DNA from: Wuchereria bancrofti
Taxonomy: Eukaryota > Nematoda > Chromadorea > Rhabditida > Onchocercidae
Assembly: GCA_005281725.1 (NCBI GenBank)
Contig: SSBO01000013.1
Span: 1,583,142 to 1,647,141 of the forward strand
DNA: 64,000 nt
Direction: 5' to 3'
Positions 48,601-61,562 of the stretch are shown here, piece by piece. The translations under genes and the position numbers were made by a program. Positions within the stretch are counted from its first letter, which is position 1, and each line of letters starts with the position of its first letter. The notes beneath the pieces are model-generated. The model saw only the letters and a list, made by a program, of their open reading frames with translations. It was not told where the DNA came from and did no database searches.

Positions 48601-51600
48601 AATGAATGGAAATATTTATATGCTGGTGAAATATTACATTATAAATTTCAATGTTATATGTTTAACATTACATCGTTCAATTTAAAAGAAAAAGAAAAGA
48701 AAGAAAATTAAAAAGTCCAGAAAACGATAATCTAACTATAAAGAAGTCTATTAATTGCTACCCATGAATAACATTTCCTATTCTTTAATTTTGAATAACA
48801 CAATTTCAAACTATATTTGATACTTAAATAAGAGATAAAATGTTCAAGGAACATAATTATTAATACAGCAGCAAACTTAAACATTACAAGTAAATATACT
48901 TTATAGCACTAAATTTTTATTTCTTCTTTTCATATTTCATTCGCTTAAAATTGTCAAGAACAAAAAAAATCAAATATGGAAAATAAAATTTTGATAAGCA
49001 AAAAATAAAGAAATGGAATTTTTTTTCTTAGAAATTTTAATCAAACCCCAGAAAGCTCTTCTCCGGTTACAGCCATTCGTTGATAATTAACATCAACAGC
49101 ATCTCGAAATGTATACATTTCAACATGTTGTGGTGATCGAGCACGAAGTTCCACATTTTCATCCATTCCATTTAACAATCCAAGTGAATTAATTTGTAGA
49201 AGTGAAGAATCACCATCATGTTGCGCTGATTCCATTCGAGCTCTACAAAATAAGAAATGAAACTAGTGACCATTAGTTTCATTTCCATTTAAAAGATACA
49301 CAGAAAAATTTACGCTCCATTTAAATCTTTAACATTATCAGTCACTAATTTCAGATATAGAAGAAAAACACTTTTGCTCTCATCTAAATAATTAATATTT
49401 CAATTGCAAATCTCAAGTTAATATTTTCATCTGTGTTTTAGTATATTTCAAATAATGCTAAAACTATCAGAAGCTATAAATATTTGTCTAATAACATTTA
49501 TAATTAAGTTTATAATATAGTATACTAGTTAAGTACATATAGTAATACTAATTAAGTTAATAATATAATATTGATATGATAAAAAGAATGGTTATTAAGA
49601 TAAAATCAGAGAAAAATAGCAGTAATGGTAATTAGAAAGTATTAACAAAAAAGAATTTTATGTATGAATTCTGAACTGAGGATATTAAAATGACAAAATT
49701 TCAACGGCTTAAAATCTTCACTGGATTGTATATGAATTAATGCAAATCAGTGATGATCGAATTACCTTATTCTTTTCGTTTATCTTTTAGAAAAAATATA
49801 TATTATACTAACTCTCAAATTATGGTTCAGAATGATCTATGTAATGGATAGAAATGAAATGTTTAGCGGTAGTAATAAAATATCTATGAACAAACATTGA
49901 AAATAATAAAGAAGCAAAAAATGGTAACAACGAACAAAATGTACGATGAATGTTAGGTGACGGAAAAACGAAGAAACAGAAATGATGACGCAAATACATA
50001 TAATTTACACAAGTATAATTCATTCAACTCTTATAAAATGCTCAATTTATTTATTTGGGATATTATTTTAATATAAGCATATTTTAGTTTAGAATGAATA
50101 ATAAACTTAATGATTAAATATTCTTTCGGTGCAAAATTATTGAACAATCTGCATAAAATGCATGCAATTAAAACAAAAACATACAATAAAACATTTCAGA
50201 TTAAAACTAGATTGAAATTAATTAGATTAAAATAATAATAACCATGCAGTGCGCTAACAATGAATAGTGATTAGCAAATGGTTGATTTTAAATGATGATT
50301 AAAAACATAAATTATTTAAAATAAGAAGACACCATTATGTACGATTGCATCTAGCATGCATTATCACAACAATTTAAGATGCATTTACATTAAACGATCG
50401 AAAGTATAGCATTTTGTTCCATACAATATTTCACATTCATCAAAATGTAATATAATAAAATCAAATTTAATGCATTCATTCGTTCATTACACTATTACTG
50501 GCAATATTAATTGAACAAAAAAATAAAAGTAAAAAAAATTAACGAGTAAATTATGACTCACTGCAAAGAATGACGACGCAATTTTCCAGGATTTCTACAC
50601 CTGTAAATTTAGTTAACAAAGAGGTTAGTTTTGTTATTGAAACAAATATATGAATAATGATTACCTGCATGTTATCCATTTTACTTAATTTGCACAGCAT
50701 ATGAAAAAAAACAAAAAAACAGGAAAACGAAAGGTTAATGAAGTTAAGAAACAAGTGCAGCAGAATCTATATGCTAATTTTTTCTTTTGCTCTTTGTTTT
50801 TATCAGCTTAAATCTGATGCTTTGAACAGACTATCAATTATATGTTGAAGTTTGAGTTAACAAAAGTTCTTAAATCATATCGATTCTCAAAAAGTATGCA
50901 GTTTCATGATACAACATAATATCAAAATGTCTCCATATTGAGGTCATTCAGAAAGATGTTCCATTAAGGCAATAATTGAGGTTACCCTGTTTAACTTACA
51001 ACAATTTCTAGCAAATAAATTTCTTAAAGATTGGAAAGCTGTAAAATTAGTAGTTAAATGACCGTCTTTTATTGAGCGACATAGATATCTCGCATTTGAC
51101 TGTAAAATTTGATACTAACCTTTTGCTTCTTCAATACAAAGCCAAAACTAGAAACAAAACAATTCCAAAGTGATTTATAAAGAAGTAAACTATGTCGTTT
51201 AAAAATTAGTTTTAAGATAGATTGCTTAGATTGCTTAAATTAGTCAAATTAGTGAATTCTATTCGTCTCTGAGTTTATTAAATCAATCTTCTGAATTAAG
51301 TACAGGCATTCTTTTTTTTCTATCACCATTTGTTTGAGAAGTTTGTTCATTTGTATAAAGTTCCAAATAAAGTTAAAAAATAAATAAGAAACAAGCAAGT
51401 AAAAAGAAAAAAGAAAGAACGAAATTTTCCTGTCATATCGGTGAAATACTTTTAAGCTGATGAAATTAATAATCAGAGAAGCAAAAGTAACATATATTTC
51501 TCGACAAAAAAAAGTGAATTTCATTAACGAAAGCATGACAAGAATAATTAATTCATAAGTGTGCTAAAAATACCTATTTGTAAGCTGTCGATGAATTGCA

Positions 51601-52693
51601 TCTTTACTCTCTTTTACTTCAATCGGATATTGTGAAATTTCAAAAGGAGGTGAAACCATATGATGATCGGAATCTTCCATAAATCCTACTTGAAATGGAC
51701 CACAATCAAGAACATCTAAATCGACTGTTTCTGTAAAATAAAAACAAAATTTGCAAAAATAAGATTTATCAAGCAAAGATATTATTTAACACATTTGAAT
51801 TGTTATTCAATAAATAAAGGCATGTGCATATATTAAATAATTGCTCATTGATTCAGCATTCTAATCTAATCATTCATTTGTCAACTACAGGTTAGCTGAT
51901 ATCATTACATATGACATGTAATAGAATTTTTGCCATGTTAAAGAAAAAAAATTAACTAACTAGATTAGATTGGATATCCAAGATTTATTTTTTAATGTGC
52001 TAGAAAAAAAAGACACACACACATACAGACTTCATTCTCATGAAAAAATAAATAAAATATCACACTTTAAATTGAAACTATAACAAATAATTATTATCAT
52101 TAATGAAACAAATGAATAAATTGATTAATAATGATAACTTTAATGTCTCAAAAGAAAAAAAAAGAATCAGTAGTTATAATATGAAGAAAATGAAAAAGAA
52201 TTAAACTTTTTCTTTCCTCTTTTTTTTCTTTCTGACAAAAATATATGAACGAAAATGAAATGAAATAAAAAACGAAAAATAAAAAAATAAACTTACTTAA
52301 TGTATTAGCCATAAATGATGTTAATTGTTCATTCATCGTTTGTGATAATTTTGAAATATTTTGTGATGACTGTTGTTGTTGTTGTGTGCTAACAATCTCT
52401 TCCGAGAATTGATCACAAATTGCTGCTTTTTCTTCTGCTACTATTGCTGTTGTTACTGCTGTTGCTGCTACTGCTACACTATCATCATTATCAACAACAA
52501 CATTATCAATATTATTGTTATCATCATCATCATCATCAACATTATTATCATTATTATTACTATTATTATCAATAACAGTATTATTTGCAATAAGAAATAT
52601 ATTAGTATCAGCTGTAGAAGGCGAGAAAAAATTGATTGATGGTGGTGTACCAAATAAACCACTTAGGGGACATTTTCGATGTGCTGATGACAT
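41293..52693 (-). CDS. ampd-1: AMP deaminase
   Basis: Nineteen minus-strand exons join in frame: 52297-52693, 51574-51730, 50562-50600, 49047-49242, 48361-48532, 47445-47510, 45839-45948, 45596-45714, 44995-45124, 44792-44896, 44543-44579, 43982-44166, 43582-43745, 43212-43389, 42656-42768, 42160-42280, 41887-42060, 41619-41729 and 41293-41502. They encode 927 aa. The enzyme hydrolyses AMP to IMP and ammonia (purine nucleotide cycle, cytosol). Zinc ligands are His466 and His468 in [17 protein letters not shown] lies near 733-740; the signature SLSTDDP is at 808-814. The first exon (about 132 residues) is low-complexity, with Asn/Asp and Gln runs encoded by microsatellites. An in-frame TAA lies directly before the ATG at 52693. 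Three introns use GC donors (after exons 9, 17 and 18). The C-terminal half is strongly AMPD-like; the symbol follows Caenorhabditis. Confidence 0.93.
42580..42631. repeat. 52-base homopolymer A run in an AMP deaminase intron
   Basis: An uninterrupted A run, T on the gene strand, begins about 22 bases inside intron 15. The length is unusual even here and is probably approximate in the assembly. It could be a retroposition tail remnant or simple slippage. Confidence 0.85.
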
Positions 52694-53446
52694 TTATCAA
52701 CCACTGTCTATTGATCAATAATAGTCACAGAATATTTAATCGTTTAATATGCCTTTGCTGTAATAATAAATTACAGATGGAATTCCAATTTAATTAACGA
52801 ATGTACACCATTTAATTTTAAGCGTTAGTTTTGCTATCAATCGATTTGTAGCAAAAATGAACGAAGTCGAACATTACATTAATGGTAATAATGCAATTAA
52901 AAGAAAAATTATTGATTGGATAATTTGTTTATTAATTTACCTGTATACTCCATTTTAATTACTGTATTATTTTCACTCTCTTTTTTTTGCTCAGAAGAAT
53001 TGATGAAATTAAAAATGGAAGGACACTACGACATGCTTAAATATGATGATTGAAAGAATGAGAGATAGAGAGAAGGAAAGAAGAAGAGAGAGAATGAAAA
53101 GAATGAGAGAGGATGGGGAGCGAGAGAGAATGAAGAAAGGGGAGAGAGAAAAAATTATAGAAATTAGTGAAGACAACGGTAACGATAATAACAATAACAA
53201 CGATAACTACAAAGATGAAATTTATGAAAAATGAAAGAGATAAATTTGCTATAATGAATCGAAAGTAATACTATTAGTATATGCCTTTTTTACTGTTTAA
53301 ACTTTTTTCGCTTAGACTAATTGTGAAAATAATACTTATTTTCGATTGTGATTCGATTGTGAAAACAATATTTTCGACGAAAAAATTGAAGTATGAATAT
53401 ACAAATGATGAAATTATCTTCCTCCGATCAAATTACTAAAAAGCAA

Positions 53447-53575
53447 GTTAAGTAAGCAGATCTGATCTGATTGATATTCAACAGCATAAGACAAGCAAGC
53501 AGATTTGATTTGACTGATATTTAATGAAATTATTATGCGAGATAAGCAAGCAGATGTGATCTGATTGGTATCTGG
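53447..53575. repeat. Three-copy diverged minisatellite
   Basis: AAGYAAGCAGATNTGATNTG followed by AYTGRTAT occurs three times, starting near 53447, 53495 and 53545, with variable filler between copies. Confidence 0.65.
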
Positions 53576-53643
53576 CCAAATTACTACACTCATCAGATAT
53601 TTCTTTATTGTAACAATGAGCTGTGTAATTGTCACACATATCA

Positions 53644-53967
53644 ATGACCCTATTTTCAATGATGATCTGTTCCAGAAGTACATATCAATCCATTATCATG
53701 TCAGTCATTAGTCATCATCAATGCTATTTATTTGAACACATTGAATTAGGTCAATTTCATAAGTTAACATTAACTAACAAACACATTTGTAGACATTTCT
53801 TCTTAGTCCAAAATTATTTTTTCTTTCTTTTTAAACCATGTAACGTAATGGCTAATTACTTTTGTTATAAAAAATTTTCAATCAATCCTTATCATCTTAT
53901 TAAAATCGTTTCAATTAAAATATTTAGGATGACATGTGATAATTTGTCAAGTATTATATTATGTTAA
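53644..53967 (+). CDS. Doubtful open frame, 107 aa
   Basis: The frame opens with MTLFSMMICSRSTYQSIIMS and ends at TAA 53965. It is long for DNA this AT-rich and includes some non-random looking stretches (LFEHIELGQFHKLTLTNKHI). It has no recognised domain, no signal peptide and no clear splice context. Chance is a fair explanation. Confidence 0.15.
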   Translation: MTLFSMMICSRSTYQSIIMSVISHHQCYLFEHIELGQFHKLTLTNKHICRHFFLVQNYFFFLFKPCNVMANYFCYKKFSINPYHLIKIVSIKIFRMTCDNLSSIILC

Positions 53968-56900
53968 AAAAAGCTATAAGTTTAAAATAAAGTATTGCCT
54001 AGCTAAATCTATAATACCGGAATCACTAATATGTGCTCTTGTTCTTGTTTTAATTCCTAGCTTTGAAATTATTATGATCTAGTCTAGTTTAGTTTACTCT
54101 AGTCCAGTCTTGTCTAATTAACTATTTATTTATCCATAGTTATCATACAATAAGTCTAATATCTACACATATCACAACTAGTAGATATTAAACATTTTCT
54201 GATTTAAAATTTATTCTGCAATTAAAATAAATCTAGGATGATGATTAATTTTTACAGATGAATAAGATGAATATTAGACATATTTCCTTGATGAATTTTC
54301 ATCATTTGTCCTATAACTTCTCGACATCACTTTTATCAACATTTATACTTAGAGCACTTCATTATTAAATATTATTTGGATTATTGCAAAAAGAAAAACA
54401 CGAAAAGATTAATTATTATACCAGTGTCAGCAAATTTTGAAATTAATAAAATTTCATAAAATAAAAAATACAAAATTAAAACCTGAAGTAAAACATTTCA
54501 AAGCTTTCAGTTCAGTGGAAAATTAGAGCTTTATCGATTTACAATGCCTCACTTCGTTTTTTTTTTAATGATGGCTTTCTATGGCATTGTTTACTATGAA
54601 TATATATATAAACTATGCAATATCTTAGAATTGGAAAGTTATTTAGAAGTTATAATGATGAAAAGTCATATTTTAGATTTTAATTATTTATTATTTGCAT
54701 TTAAATGATAAAATTACTGTTAATAATAAAAATAGGCCTCACAACAAATGAGTAAGTTTAAAGCAAATTCCATTAATAGCGAATGAAAAATCAAACATAG
54801 TAAGAAAGTTTATTAATCAAATTAATTTGAAAACAAAATCACAATTAATCATTACAGCTTTCATTGAATCATTTCTAATAAAATTAAAAACCACTGAAGG
54901 AAAAATTTCACAAATAAATACATTCACGAAAAAAAAAAATCAAAGGAAATGAACTAAATAAAAATTGGAAAGGAAGAAAAAAAAACGGAAATTTCAAACA
55001 ATAAAAATTCGCTCAACAACTGCCACGCAACAAATTTATCAAGAAAAAATATTTTGTAGAAAAAGTGACGGAACAATTCTTTTGCAAATCCAGACGCAAA
55101 AAGAAAAAGCTGCGAAAATACGCTTTGCAAAAAAAGAGTCCTCATCCTCCCCAATTTCGTAAATCACCATAAAAACCCAACGCCTCCCCTTATTCCCTTT
55201 CTCCCACCACTCCCCTCAGTCCAGCCACTGTGAAATCATTGATAAATTAAGTTTTGCAAATGATAATGATTAGATCGAAAAGGAAAAGAAAAAAAGAAAA
55301 AATCTTTAATTGGTAAGAGATAGCATTTTATTAAATTAACTTGTGAAAAATAAATTTTTTTGAGAAAGGAATTTTTTGTAAAATCCATTGAAATATTGTT
55401 TGTTTTTATTATTAATTCTAAATGTTTTTTATTATTACTATAAAATTATGATGGGAATTAATTCCTGTTTAAAATTATTGAAAAACTAAAAATTATTTTA
55501 TAAATAAATGATTTATACTATATGTCTCAATTTATTTTACTGAAATATCAGATTTAGCTTATTTTAATATTTTCTATTTCTTTCCTTTCCCCACAAAAGT
55601 TAGTTCTTTTTCTTTTTAATTTTAACAATTTATTGTTGCCGAACTGCTATTTTTTTATAAAGAGAATTGCTATTAGTTGTAGCGTATTGAACTATTGCAT
55701 TAAATTTTCAAATAAAGTTTTACTCTTCAAATCAGTAATTAACAATAATCGTTCGTTTTTGTAATTTTAGATCAATCGAAATATCTGCATAGAAAGAGAG
55801 AGAGAGAAAGGAAGAGGGGGAGGGGAAAATACTGCTTTTTTTTTTAAAAGAAAAGACCTAAAGTTTAAAAGAAATATTTACAAAAAAAAACTTTCGATAT
55901 GTTTTGAAAAGAAAAATTAGATTTGAACAAAATTACTGAGTTGTGCAAAAATGACATTAGACAACAATAAAATGCAATTGAAAGAGAAGAAGGAAGAAAG
56001 AAAAGCAAAAGAAAAAGATAAAAAAAAGCGAAAGGATTTGTCTTTGATGTGACAATTGAAAATAAAAGTTCATTTTCCTTAAGCAGTGTGTCCCAACTAT
56101 AAATTGTCGTTGTTGTCATCGTTGTTCCCTAGCAACAATGAATAGCATGTTATAACAATAATAATATATGAATGTGAAGAGAAATGCATGTTATTCTCAT
56201 ATGATAAATGATTTAGAATTTTGCTTTAAATTGTGATTATTTTATTGATAATAATATTTTTATATGTAATAATAACAATAATTGTGATAATTTATTAATG
56301 TTATATTTAATATTATTGATAAATTGGAGTGATATTTTTTTGAATGATAATTTATTGATAATAATTGTGATAATATAATTTATTAATTGATAAATTAGAA
56401 TGATATTTTTATCTCTTTTCTTGAAAGAGTATAATTATATGTAATAATTAATTGAACTAATATAAAATTATCACTAGAACTTAAGCTTGCTTTCAAATGA
56501 TTAGAAAGTTTGAATTAATAATTAATGAGAATAGTGTTATAATTTTAATTTGAGGGAATATTATTTGTTAAATGTTAAATGTTGAGCATCAAAATTAAGC
56601 AATAAATGAAAAAATCAGATTGAAAAAATAAGTTTGAAATGAATTAAATTTATTTCACTATCTTTGTAAGTGCAGCATTTTTCTCATTTTTTCATTGCCC
56701 TATAAATTTTCCTTCCTTTTCCCCTTTTTTTTTTCTACTTTAATTTCATGCCACAAATGAAGTTCATTAATTATCAATGGCACTTCAGAAAATGAAAATG
56801 GATGAAATGTAAAGTGAAATTCCAATACTTTTTAAATTTCGAGCCTTTACAACAAACGAAGAGCAATTTATAAGTGCATAAATGATTAAATAAAATGTAA

Positions 56901-57800
56901 ATAGTTATTTCAAAAAAAAAAATTATTTGTGAAGGGAAAAAAGAAAATTGTGAAAAATGAAAAATGGATGAAATGTGAAAATCTTAGAGGAGAAAGAAAC
57001 ACAAAAAAGAAAAAAGCAAGAAATAAAAGAAAGAAAGAAAAAAGAAGCGAAACAAAACAAAATGAAATGAAACAAAAAAAAAAAAAAATCGAAGTGATAG
57101 ATGTTCGGATAAATTTTGGTAAACAGTTTAAGCATTGTGAAGTTCTTTCATTCTTTTCTATCATTGTGTTGTAAATAAAATGAATGTAAAATATGCAAAA
57201 ATCTTTAAAACATGAAAATAATTCTATGAATAAAATTAAACAAAGAAAAAAAAAATAGTATAAAAGCTAGCATTTATGCATCAAATTTTAATCAGCACTT
57301 TGAATTGATAAAATTAAGTGTTTGTTTCTTTTTTCCTTTATAATAAGTTTTATCATAATGATTTCTTTTTTTTTTCACAAATACCATTCATTTATTATTT
57401 GCATTATTTATTTCTTCGATATTTTTAGCAAATTAAAATTTAAGCAATGATATAATTTAAAATATCATTAATTTGATAAATTATATGGTATTAAATTGCA
57501 TGATCTGGAGATAAATTATCGATTTACATTTTTGAAATAGATTAGAAAAGCTATCACCAAATAAACATTATCCTTTATTTAATCTTAGATTTTTTTAAGC
57601 TTTTATTGAAGCTTTTATTGTCTTTTGCTAATCACTTCATTATAATTATTATATTCTGCTTATTCAAATGATTGGAGTACGCAATTTCATATATTAATTT
57701 CCAATATCTTGGATTAAAAAAAAATACATTTCATTAAAATAGCTTAGTTTCAGGCAGAAAACAAAACAAAAAAAAAAAAGGAAAAGGGAAAAAGGAAACG

Positions 57801-58524
57801 ATGAAAAATATCGCTATCTTCTACTTTCTTGTCATTTTTTTACTAAACGTAAGTTTAAATGAGAAATTTTCTTACAATCAAAAAATGATCAAAATTTGTT
57901 CTCAAATAATTAATCAATCTTAAGTAATTACATTACTGATGATATATGTATAATCGGGTTAAAAGTTAAGTATAATAAATTTTGCAATCAAATTATTAAT
58001 TTGTCATTATCAAATAAATTTGAAAATCTTTCATTGTTCATTTTTTTTGAGAAATAACTTTTTATTGGAATTCAGTTCATTTTATAGTTTAAGAAAAATT
58101 TTTAAATTAATTATTACTAAAATTTCTCGAATTTTACAGCAAAAAAATGATACCTTAATTCCTTTAACATTATTAACATAAGTGCATGTGTTGTTCTACA
58201 ATTTATTTTACTAAATATAAAATTTACCAATGAACTTTGTCCCATTATTTTCTTTCTTCCTTTCTCCCTCCTTTTCATTCTTCCTTTTCCCCAATCTTTG
58301 TATACATTCTTTTTTTGAGAGAGAGAAAGAGAGAAGTGAAATCACCTATTTTAAAGGTCTCATATGCCGTCAAATATATCAAAGGTCCTAAAGGTCCACG
58401 AGGCGATCCTGGACCACCAGGTAAACCAGGTGCTGTAGGGCCTAAAGGTCCTCAAGGAATGACGGGAAAACCGGGTATGAAAGGTCCTCCAGGTCCAAAG
58501 GGCGATTCCGATAAAGTAAACTAA
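57801..58524 (+). CDS. Secreted mini-collagen
   Basis: Exon 57801-57848 encodes a signal peptide ([16 protein letters not shown]) ending at GTAAGT. Exon 58357-58524 continues in frame with VSYAVKYIK, 14 uninterrupted Gly-X-Y triplets ([16 protein letters not shown] onwards) and the tail DSDKVN, giving 71 aa. There is no cysteine, so the usual cuticle-collagen disulphide clusters are absent. Proline is frequent in X and Y, compatible with a short triple helix. A good donor (GTAAGC at 58532) after the stop, paired with an acceptor ending at 58864, suggests a 3' untranslated intron. Alternatively a donor at AAA|GTAAAC would replace the tail with GQKEMS. Role unknown: too short for a cuticle collagen, perhaps an extracellular collagen-like peptide. 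Confidence 0.65.
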
Positions 58525-59912
58525 TCTCAAGGTAAGCACACTTTCAGTGATTCTTATAATCCGCTTAATCACTGATAAGGAAAATCAATAATAAAAGAAA
58601 AAACAATTTCAGGAAATCATTACATGGAATTTTCATCCTCGTTTCAAAAAATAAAAAATAAATAAAAAAGTAGGAACTTCTATTTGAGTTCTTACAAGAA
58701 ATGTGCGAAAATCTGTTTCCATTTTTTTTCTGACCGTCATAAAGTAAAATATTCACTGCTAATTTAGTAATATTATCAGTGTTATCAAACATACACCGTT
58801 AAAATATGTTTGTTTATCACTGATTTTGCATATTATTCTATTTTTAAAAAATCTTTTTTTTTAGGGACAAAAAGAAATGAGCTAATAACGGCTAATGGAA
58901 ACAGAAATTTTAATAAGTTTTATGATATTATTATCAGCATTTATTACTATATCTATTACTAATAATTTTTTTTTCTATTGTTATGAAATAACAATCATTC
59001 ATAAATAAAAATTGATCTAATCGTTGTGATCGAATTAATGAAGCCAGAAAAGAGCGAAATTTTAATAATTTCGTAGTACTTATATAATTCTTCTTTTTTT
59101 TTTTTTTTGTTATCAAATATTATCGATTAATAAGGAACGGCTATAACAGATCATAATGATTGCTTGACCCCTTTCCCATGATGATTGCTTGACCTTCCTC
59201 ATTGTCACTACCCACTTAAAGAATCGGTCATTTCAACTTATTGTTCCAAACATCTTTATTCTATTGAAGGATTAGCCCGGATTTACTCATCATTTTTTCA
59301 AATACTTTTATTGCAGAAATTAAATTAAATGCAATTTATTTGTGCATTGTAACAGCAATATTAGCTGTCCTAGCACATGTGTTAAAAACGGAAGAACGGA
59401 ACCAAATCAGTTTTCATAATTTTAATACAAACCGTTTTACACTGAATAACTTTTATTAGTTTAACAAGACAAATGTTGTAGGAGAAAAAATTATGCATAC
59501 GACAGATACATCAAGAAGTTTCCTTCAGACATTCTCATCTTTTCCGGTAACAAGAAATTTGCATTCCGGTAATCACTCGTTACCTCTCTCAAACAATCGT
59601 TTTTTTTTATCATTCTTATTTTATCGTTAATTATTATCATATCATAACATTATACATAACTTAATACCCAACAGTAAAAGTTGATAATTTTAAAATTAAT
59701 AAGTAATCAAGTGATTCAGACGAATAATCATTTCACAAAAACCAAACGAATGAAACTGATCCGAGATGAATAATAAGAAAAAGTGATACCACCACTGTGA
59801 ATACACCTGAAATATTGAAGTTTTCCAACAAATTGTACTTTGATAAGGCTACAGTAATTTCAGACTATTCGGCTCTCTAATTTTTAGTTTTTTGATGAGA
59901 TCGAATAATCCA
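58525..59912. other. Spacer between the convergent mini-collagen genes
   Basis: It contains the probable 3' untranslated exon of the upstream gene (from 58865) and no other recognisable feature. Confidence 0.55.
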
Positions 59913-60977
59913 TCAACAGATGGAAGGCAAAATTGTTATTTTTCTGCTTTTGTAAAGTTTAAACAAACCATATGATAGTGATATAGAGCGATCACCAGGA
60001 GGACCGGGATCACCTCTAGGCCCTTGTTTTCCACGTAGCCCAGGATTACCTCTAGGACCCTGAGAGCCACGTGGCCCAGGTGATCCTGGTGGTCCAACGT
60101 CACCATCATCTCCAATGAATTCATTTGGTACAGAAGGAATACCTTCTGTAATGTTCGTTTGACCGGTTCCACTGGTGGGAGTTGCAAAATCTACCGATTC
60201 GCTAATCTTTTCGGTGGTTTTTGGTGCAGCTTTAGTGTCCGTAATTTCAGATTTTATGGATTCGGTAATCCCTTCTATAGTTTCCGATTCGCCAACCTTT
60301 TCCGCTGCTTCTGGAGATTCGCTGACCATTTCTGTGGTTTCTGAGGTTTCGTTGCCTTTGGGTTTAAGGTTATTAACTTTCTCATTGGCTTCACGCTTCG
60401 CATCGACTAAAAGCATTAAAATTTGCATAAAATGCGCAGTAAGCATTAGCATTTTATGAAAAGTTGTATGAGTGCAAAAGACAGAAACAATACCAAATGA
60501 ATTTGCATCGATGGTGTCTGTCAAAAGGTAATGTAATTATCACCATAGTCAACTATTCCTGTAGGATTTTGCTGAATAGAAAATTTAAGAAATTAAATAG
60601 GAAATTTATTGGTTTCTTTATCATTTACCACTTAATTTTTTCAAAACTATTTTTGTTGGAGGGGAAATGGTCGAACTTTTAATTTAAAGTTCTTTTAGAA
60701 AGTTTGACGTAGAAGCTTGGAAGGAAGGGCTTGGAGGAATTGTTCGGAAGATTTTTTCAAGTGCCAACTAAATTAAATGTAATCCATACCTGATGTGGGA
60801 GTATCAGAGATATCAGCCTGCAAAATATCACTTATCAGTTGCAACAAAAATAAATGATAAATTTGAATAATAAATGAAAATGAGATCATTTTGAAACGAA
60901 TTCTCACCTTTACCATCATCGTTATTAAGAGAGCGGTTATAATGATGGCAGAAGTTTGTTTCGTATCCTTTATTATT
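59913..60977 (-). CDS. Collagen-like protein with acidic Ser/Thr-rich stem (5' end incomplete)
   Basis: Minus-strand exons 60908-60977, 60790-60817 and 59913-60406 join in frame with good splice sites. The first visible exon reads [23 protein letters not shown], a membrane or signal segment with no upstream Met, so at least one 5' exon is missing (a candidate 16-base exon lies near 61132-61147). Next comes a Glu/Ser/Thr-rich stem with loosely repeated EKxxES units. Then come 14 uninterrupted Gly-X-Y triplets ([16 protein letters not shown] onwards) and a basic tail ending Ser-Ile-Cys. It is probably secreted or a type II membrane mini-collagen. Its triplet block is the same length as that of the convergent neighbour. 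Confidence 0.6.
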
Positions 60978-61292
60978 CTACAATTTATTTCCGGTAAAAT
61001 TGTTTAAAAAGAAAACTGAATTTACAAAAAGCTTGCTGAAAGCAAATTCGATTTGAAAAGATCTTGGATGTATTTCTCTTAACTTTTCGGATAACGGAAA
61101 GTCGAAATTTTGTCTAAATTTACTTACACAAGTCCTTGGCCAACTAATGAAAAGGGAAAATAGCTTGAAAACTTTAACAACCAGAAAAGAAATTTTAAAC
61201 TTTTACTGACTCGCACATTTCACAGGTAAAAAGCAGTTTACGAAATAGATATTGGTTCCAGCAATAATATGCTGTAAATAAAAGTGTTTTCA

Positions 61293-61338
61293 ATTGAAAG
61301 ACTTATCACTCTTTCAAAAGGTAAGTGATAATGATAAG
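61293..61338. promoter_or_regulatory. GATA-motif cluster with a small hairpin
   Basis: TTGAAAG (61294-61300) and CTTTCAA (61311-61317) form an inverted repeat around ACTTATCACT. It is followed by two further TGATAA motifs (61326-61338). It lies upstream of the minus-strand collagen-like gene. TGATAA is the site used by nematode gut GATA factors; regulation here is inference. Confidence 0.35.
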
Positions 61339-61562
61339 AGGAAATAAGAGATTTAACCTCACGAAATATCACGTTATGTCACGCTCACTTTACTTTTCCC
61401 ATTACTTAATCTATCAAATAGGATTAAAATTCCGTAGATTCATTAAATCCAACCTTTCGGCTTCACGTGAAAGCGTCAAAATGATGTGCGATAGCATTTA
61501 GCATTGACTTAAAATGCGTGCTGCATGTTTAATGCAAAATGATGAATGCATGCAATGTAACA

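Larger units (their letters stand above)
52694..57800. other. Repeat-rich spacer upstream of AMP deaminase
   Basis: No firm gene. A purine-rich GAGA block (about 53045-53150) lies 350-460 bases upstream of the deaminase start. It is followed by a short minisatellite (53447-53575), a doubtful 107-aa frame (53644-53967) and a second GA-rich block (55790-55830). The charged or phenylalanine-rich frames at 53043, 54965 and 56929 are translations of purine/pyrimidine-skewed DNA. Confidence 0.55.

Noticed and set aside
52373..52721. Plus-strand frames rich in Cys/Tyr or Ile/Asn over the deaminase start
   Set aside because: They are antisense shadows of the deaminase first exon and its trinucleotide repeats.
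53043..53234. Highly charged Arg/Glu/Met frame
   Set aside because: It is the translation of a GA-rich tract with no splice or start context. A charged composition is expected from GAGA DNA.
60159..60459. Plus-strand frames of 61 and 94 codons
   Set aside because: Antisense shadows of the collagen-like exon at 59913-60406.
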